The notes beneath the pieces were generated by a model. That model did no database searches. It was not told the origin of the DNA and saw only the letters and a list, made by a program, of their open reading frames with translations. This document shows, in pieces, positions 60,859 to 64,000 of a DNA stretch of 64,000 nucleotides (position 1 is the first letter of the stretch; each line of letters opens with the position of its first letter). The position numbers and the translations under genes are program-made. The stretch is from Lachnospiraceae bacterium (GTDB lineage Bacteria > Bacillota > Clostridia > Lachnospirales > Lachnospiraceae), in NCBI GenBank assembly GCA_014804795.1, contig JAAUZC010000036.1, forward strand, positions 124,001 to 188,000. Direction: 5' to 3'.

Positions 60859-63630
60859 ATGTCTTTTTGGGAAATCTTAGATACATTATTATTGAAACCG
60901 CTTGAGCTTATTTTTGAAGTGGTTTATATGATGGCATATAAAGTAATTGATAACCCGGGCTTGTCGATTATTGCGCTGAGCCTGTTTATGAACTTTCTGG
61001 TGCTTCCGCTGTATATGTGCGCCGATGCCATACAGGAAGAGGAACATGCCATAGAAAAGAAACTGCAGAGAGGCGTGGATCATATTAAAAGGACATTCAG
61101 CGGCGATGAGAGGATGATGATGCTGCAGACTTATTACAGGCAGAATAATTATAAGCCTGTATATGTCCTGCGCAGTGCGGTCTCCCTGTTTTTGCAGATT
61201 CCGTTTTTTATTGCGGCCTATCGATTCCTTTCAGGTCTGCAGCTTTTAAACGGTGTTTCTTTTGGGCCGATTGCGGATCTTGGCCGGGCGGACGGGATAG
61301 TGCGGTTCGGAGGGGCGGCTGTCAATGTTTTGCCGATCATTATGACTGCTGTAAATCTGGTATCCTGTATTATTTTTACAAAGGGAAGCCCGCTGAAAGC
61401 GAAAATACAGCTTTACGCCATGGCACTGTTCTTTTTGGTATTTTTGTATGCCTCGCCGGCCGGCCTCGTTTTTTATTGGACGTTAAACAATGTGTTTTCA
61501 TTGGTAAAGACCATCTTTTATAAGCTGAAGAATCCCCAAAAGGTATTGAATGCAATCTTTTCCGCTGTCGGAGTTTTGCTGGTGGTCTATGGGCTTTTCT
61601 CGTGGCCGGTCTCCACTCTACGAAAAACAGTATTTTTTACAGGATGTGCCGTGTTGCTGCAGATACCGCTTATTTACAGTGTTTTGAAAGATCGGTTAAA
61701 ACAGAAAAAGCAGCAGAAATCAGAAAATAAAAAACTATTCTTTGCAGGAGGAGCATTTTTATCTGTTTTAACAGGCGCTTTAATACCGTCTTCCGTAATA
61801 AAAGCGTCACCATTGGAGTTTGTTGAGACTACATGTTTTTATAATCCGCTATGGTTTATTGTCAGCTCTTTTTGTCTGGCATTCGGGATATTTGTAATTT
61901 GGGCGGGCGTATTTTATTTTCTGGCGAGACCGGCTGTACGGGTATATTTTGATAGAGCAGTATGGATTTTTGCAGGAATATTCACCATAGATTATATGTT
62001 TTTCGGGAAAGATCTCGGGCAGCTTACGCGGGAACTGGCATATGAAAACGGATTGGAATTAACGCGGGAAAGTCAGGTTGTCAATGCTTTGGCAGTTATG
62101 GCGGCGGTTCTGATATTTTATGCTGTATATCGGCATAAGGATAAACTGGCATCAGAAATATTGATAGTGGGAACTTTGGCTTTTTGCTGCATGACAGCTG
62201 TCAATGTGACAGGAATCAGTGGCGCTGTGAACAGAGTGAAGGAAAGAAATGAGGAGGAAAATGAGGAGCTCCCGAGGCTTACGCTGAGTAAAAGCGGGAA
62301 AAATGTGATAGTGTTGATGTTGGATCAGGCAATAGGCAAGTATGTACCTTACCTGTTTGCAGAAAAACCGGAGTTGGAAGAACAGTTTGCAGGGTTTACT
62401 TATTATGCTAATACCGTATCGTTTGGAGCACACACTAATTTTGGTACGCCGGCCCTTTTTGGGGGATATGAATACACACCGGTAGAGATCAATAAAAGAA
62501 GTGAGGAAACTCTGGCATCGAAACATAATGAAGCACTCAAAGTAATGCCGGCACTGTTTGATCAGAATGGTTATCAGGTGACGGTCTGTGATCCGCCTTA
62601 CGCGGGTTATCAATGGATACCGGATTTTTCCATTTATGATGATTATCCGGAAATGAAACATTATATTTTGTCCAAGGGAGAATTTTCGAATGATATTCAA
62701 AAAAGTCAATGGATACAGTATGACAAGAGAAACTTTTTTTGTTATGCTATTTTAAAAACATCACCATTATGTTTTCAGAAAACGATATATGATTATGGCG
62801 GATATAATCAGAGTGAGGAAGCGACAGCAGCGTATTACCAGACGGTCAGCAGCATGTACACTGCACAGGGACTGTTGGCAAGTTTTATGGACGGTTATCT
62901 TGAATTGGGGTCATACCCGGATTTTACGGAAACTATAGAGGAGAATATAAACACTTTCTTAATGATGACAAATGATACAACACATAATTCAATGATGCTG
63001 CAGGAACCTGAGTATGTACCGGCTGTAGAAGTTGATAACTCGGAATATGAGAGTACTCATCAAGACAGGTATACGGTAAACGGGCAGACATTAAAGATGA
63101 CAACACATGTGCACGCGATGTATTATCAGATCAATATGGCGGCCCTGATCCAACTGGGAAAATGGTTTGACTATATGCGGGAGAATGATGTTTATGATAA
63201 TACCAGGATCATACTGGTTGCTGATCACGGAAGAAGCGTACTTCGTGATGGAGATGAATATCGGCTGGGAGAAAGAGATATAGAAAATTTTTACCCTCTG
63301 TTGATGGTAAAAGACTTTGACAGCAGGGAATTTACGATATCAGAAGAATTCATGACAAACGGGGATGTACCGACGCTGGCTCTGGAAGGACTTGTGGATA
63401 ATCCGATTAATCCTTTTACTGGGAAAGTGATAGATTCTTCCGAGAAAACGAGGCATGATCAGTATATTATCGGATCGGACGAGACAGATATATTGATCAA
63501 TAACGGTAATACGTTTCTGCCCTCGAAGTGGTATGCGGTGCATGACGATATGCGGGATGTGAGTAACTGGAGGCTGGTGTCGGAAGAAGAGACAACGCTT
63601 CCGCCTATGGAGAATGTGGGAGCAGAATAA
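60859..63630 (+). CDS. YidC/Oxa1-like and sulfatase-superfamily fusion membrane protein
   Basis: The 923-aa protein joins two domains. Residues 1-230 have the YidC/Oxa1 plan: helix LSIIALSLFMNFLVLPLYM, a helical cytoplasmic hairpin (EEEHAIEKKLQRG, FSGDERMMMLQTYYRQNNYKPVY), then LFLQIPFFIAAYRFL and the final AGLVFYWTLNNVFSLVK. The conserved groove Arg expected before the VLPL stretch is Asn here. Residues 235-475 add further membrane helices. Residues ~480-800 form a sulfatase/phosphoglycerol-transferase-type domain (GKNVIVLMLDQAIGKY at 480, THTNFGTPALFGG-type loop near 525, ADHGRSV at ~788). The start overlaps nothing, with GGGAG before the ATG. It may process or attach polymer units. Conserved metal residues beyond the two Asp/His motifs could not be checked. 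Confidence 0.75.
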   Translation: MSFWEILDTLLLKPLELIFEVVYMMAYKVIDNPGLSIIALSLFMNFLVLPLYMCADAIQEEEHAIEKKLQRGVDHIKRTFSGDERMMMLQTYYRQNNYKPVYVLRSAVSLFLQIPFFIAAYRFLSGLQLLNGVSFGPIADLGRADGIVRFGGAAVNVLPIIMTAVNLVSCIIFTKGSPLKAKIQLYAMALFFLVFLYASPAGLVFYWTLNNVFSLVKTIFYKLKNPQKVLNAIFSAVGVLLVVYGLFSWPVSTLRKTVFFTGCAVLLQIPLIYSVLKDRLKQKKQQKSENKKLFFAGGAFLSVLTGALIPSSVIKASPLEFVETTCFYNPLWFIVSSFCLAFGIFVIWAGVFYFLARPAVRVYFDRAVWIFAGIFTIDYMFFGKDLGQLTRELAYENGLELTRESQVVNALAVMAAVLIFYAVYRHKDKLASEILIVGTLAFCCMTAVNVTGISGAVNRVKERNEEENEELPRLTLSKSGKNVIVLMLDQAIGKYVPYLFAEKPELEEQFAGFTYYANTVSFGAHTNFGTPALFGGYEYTPVEINKRSEETLASKHNEALKVMPALFDQNGYQVTVCDPPYAGYQWIPDFSIYDDYPEMKHYILSKGEFSNDIQKSQWIQYDKRNFFCYAILKTSPLCFQKTIYDYGGYNQSEEATAAYYQTVSSMYTAQGLLASFMDGYLELGSYPDFTETIEENINTFLMMTNDTTHNSMMLQEPEYVPAVEVDNSEYESTHQDRYTVNGQTLKMTTHVHAMYYQINMAALIQLGKWFDYMRENDVYDNTRIILVADHGRSVLRDGDEYRLGERDIENFYPLLMVKDFDSREFTISEEFMTNGDVPTLALEGLVDNPINPFTGKVIDSSEKTRHDQYIIGSDETDILINNGNTFLPSKWYAVHDDMRDVSNWRLVSEEETTLPPMENVGAE

Positions 63631-63640
63631 GGAGAGAACA

Positions 63641-64000
63641 ATGAAAAAGATCATGATCACAGGCTGCAACGGACAGCTTGGCAGGGCATTAAATCAGTTA
63701 TATGAAAAGGAACAGAATATTACGCTCATTAACACAGATGTATTTCAGGGAGAAAATATCACGCCTTTAGATATCACGGATGTGGACAAGGTACTTTCCT
63801 TTGTCAGGGAGATGAAGCCGGATGCTATCATCAACTGCGCGGCTCATACAAATGTTGATAAATGCGAGACAGATGCAGATAACGCTTATAAGATCAATGC
63901 GATTGGCCCGCGGAATTTAAGTATAGCCGCAACGGAGACAGGGGCAAAGCTGATGCACGTTTCTACAGACTACGTATTTCCCGGAACGGAAAACAGAGCA
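63641..64000 (+). CDS. rfbD: dTDP-4-dehydrorhamnose reductase, 5' part
   Basis: Only the first 120 codons are inside the window. They encode the Rossmann start ITGCNGQLGRALNQLY and the LDITDVDKV, PDAIINCAAHTNVDKCE and HVSTDYVF segments of RfbD (RmlD). It makes dTDP-L-rhamnose, so rhamnose-containing polymer synthesis likely continues to the right. ATG 63641 has AAGGAG 6 bases upstream. Other rml genes are not visible here. Confidence 0.9.
   Translation, partial: MKKIMITGCNGQLGRALNQLYEKEQNITLINTDVFQGENITPLDITDVDKVLSFVREMKPDAIINCAAHTNVDKCETDADNAYKINAIGPRNLSIAATETGAKLMHVSTDYVFPGTENRA

Overview
The window looks like chromosomal DNA of a motile, anaerobic, gut-type Clostridia, most likely a Lachnospiraceae member. 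This is inferred from the Gram-positive gene sets (ftsEX with an M23 hydrolase and CtpA; mbl-flhO-flhP; cdaA-cdaR-glmM; comF-yvyF), the strong GGAGG-type ribosome binding sites, the moderate GC content and several family-typical proteins. No species can be named from the sequence alone. Nearly all genes lie on the + strand.

Region 1 (1-21.8 kb) is a type IV pilus locus. It opens with the 3' end of one giant gene and then a complete 9.5-kb paralogue. The complete protein (3165 aa) has a perfect type IV prepilin leader, more than 30 GLUG-type glycine repeats and a long beta-rich C-terminal region: an adhesin-sized pilin. Two minor pilins without Glu+5, one prepilin gene without a normal start codon, the major pilin and a truncated pilin remnant follow. 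A decayed Rpn-type nuclease/transposase fragment separates them from an assembly operon: an unknown membrane protein, pilD, pilC, a pilM-pilN fusion, pilO-like, pilB and pilT. A tRNA-Gln(CUG) gene closes the region.

Region 2 (22-27 kb) holds small housekeeping and accessory genes: a toxin-antitoxin pair whose toxin carries an in-frame stop, an acyl-ACP thioesterase, a CvfB-like S1 protein, a small conserved protein behind a cre-like palindrome, a CPBP protease, a YjfB-family protein and a divergent WecG/TagA-like glycosyltransferase.

Region 3 (27-46 kb) is cell envelope, division and repair: a PucR-type regulator, ftsE-ftsX-M23 peptidase-ctpA, an unknown polytopic membrane protein, uvrB-uvrA, mbl with two flagellar rod/hook-basal-body genes and a rod-binding protein, then recD2.

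Region 4 (45.6-54.3 kb) has comFC-yvyF, two unknown membrane proteins, the c-di-AMP/cell-wall operon cdaA-cdaR-glmM, a tandem palindromic repeat, an HPr protein and leuA.

Region 5 (54.4-64 kb) has a DUF3048 lipoprotein on the - strand and then what looks like a phosphocholine/teichoic-type surface polymer locus. It encodes a three-domain wHTH-cytidylyltransferase-choline kinase protein, a small membrane protein overlapping an NCS1-type permease, a CDP-glycerol glycerophosphotransferase-like enzyme, an unusual fusion of a YidC/Oxa1-like domain to a sulfatase-superfamily domain, and the start of rfbD. The most notable items are the giant pilin-adhesins, the YidC-sulfatase fusion in its phosphocholine-like context, and a family of double-hairpin intergenic elements.
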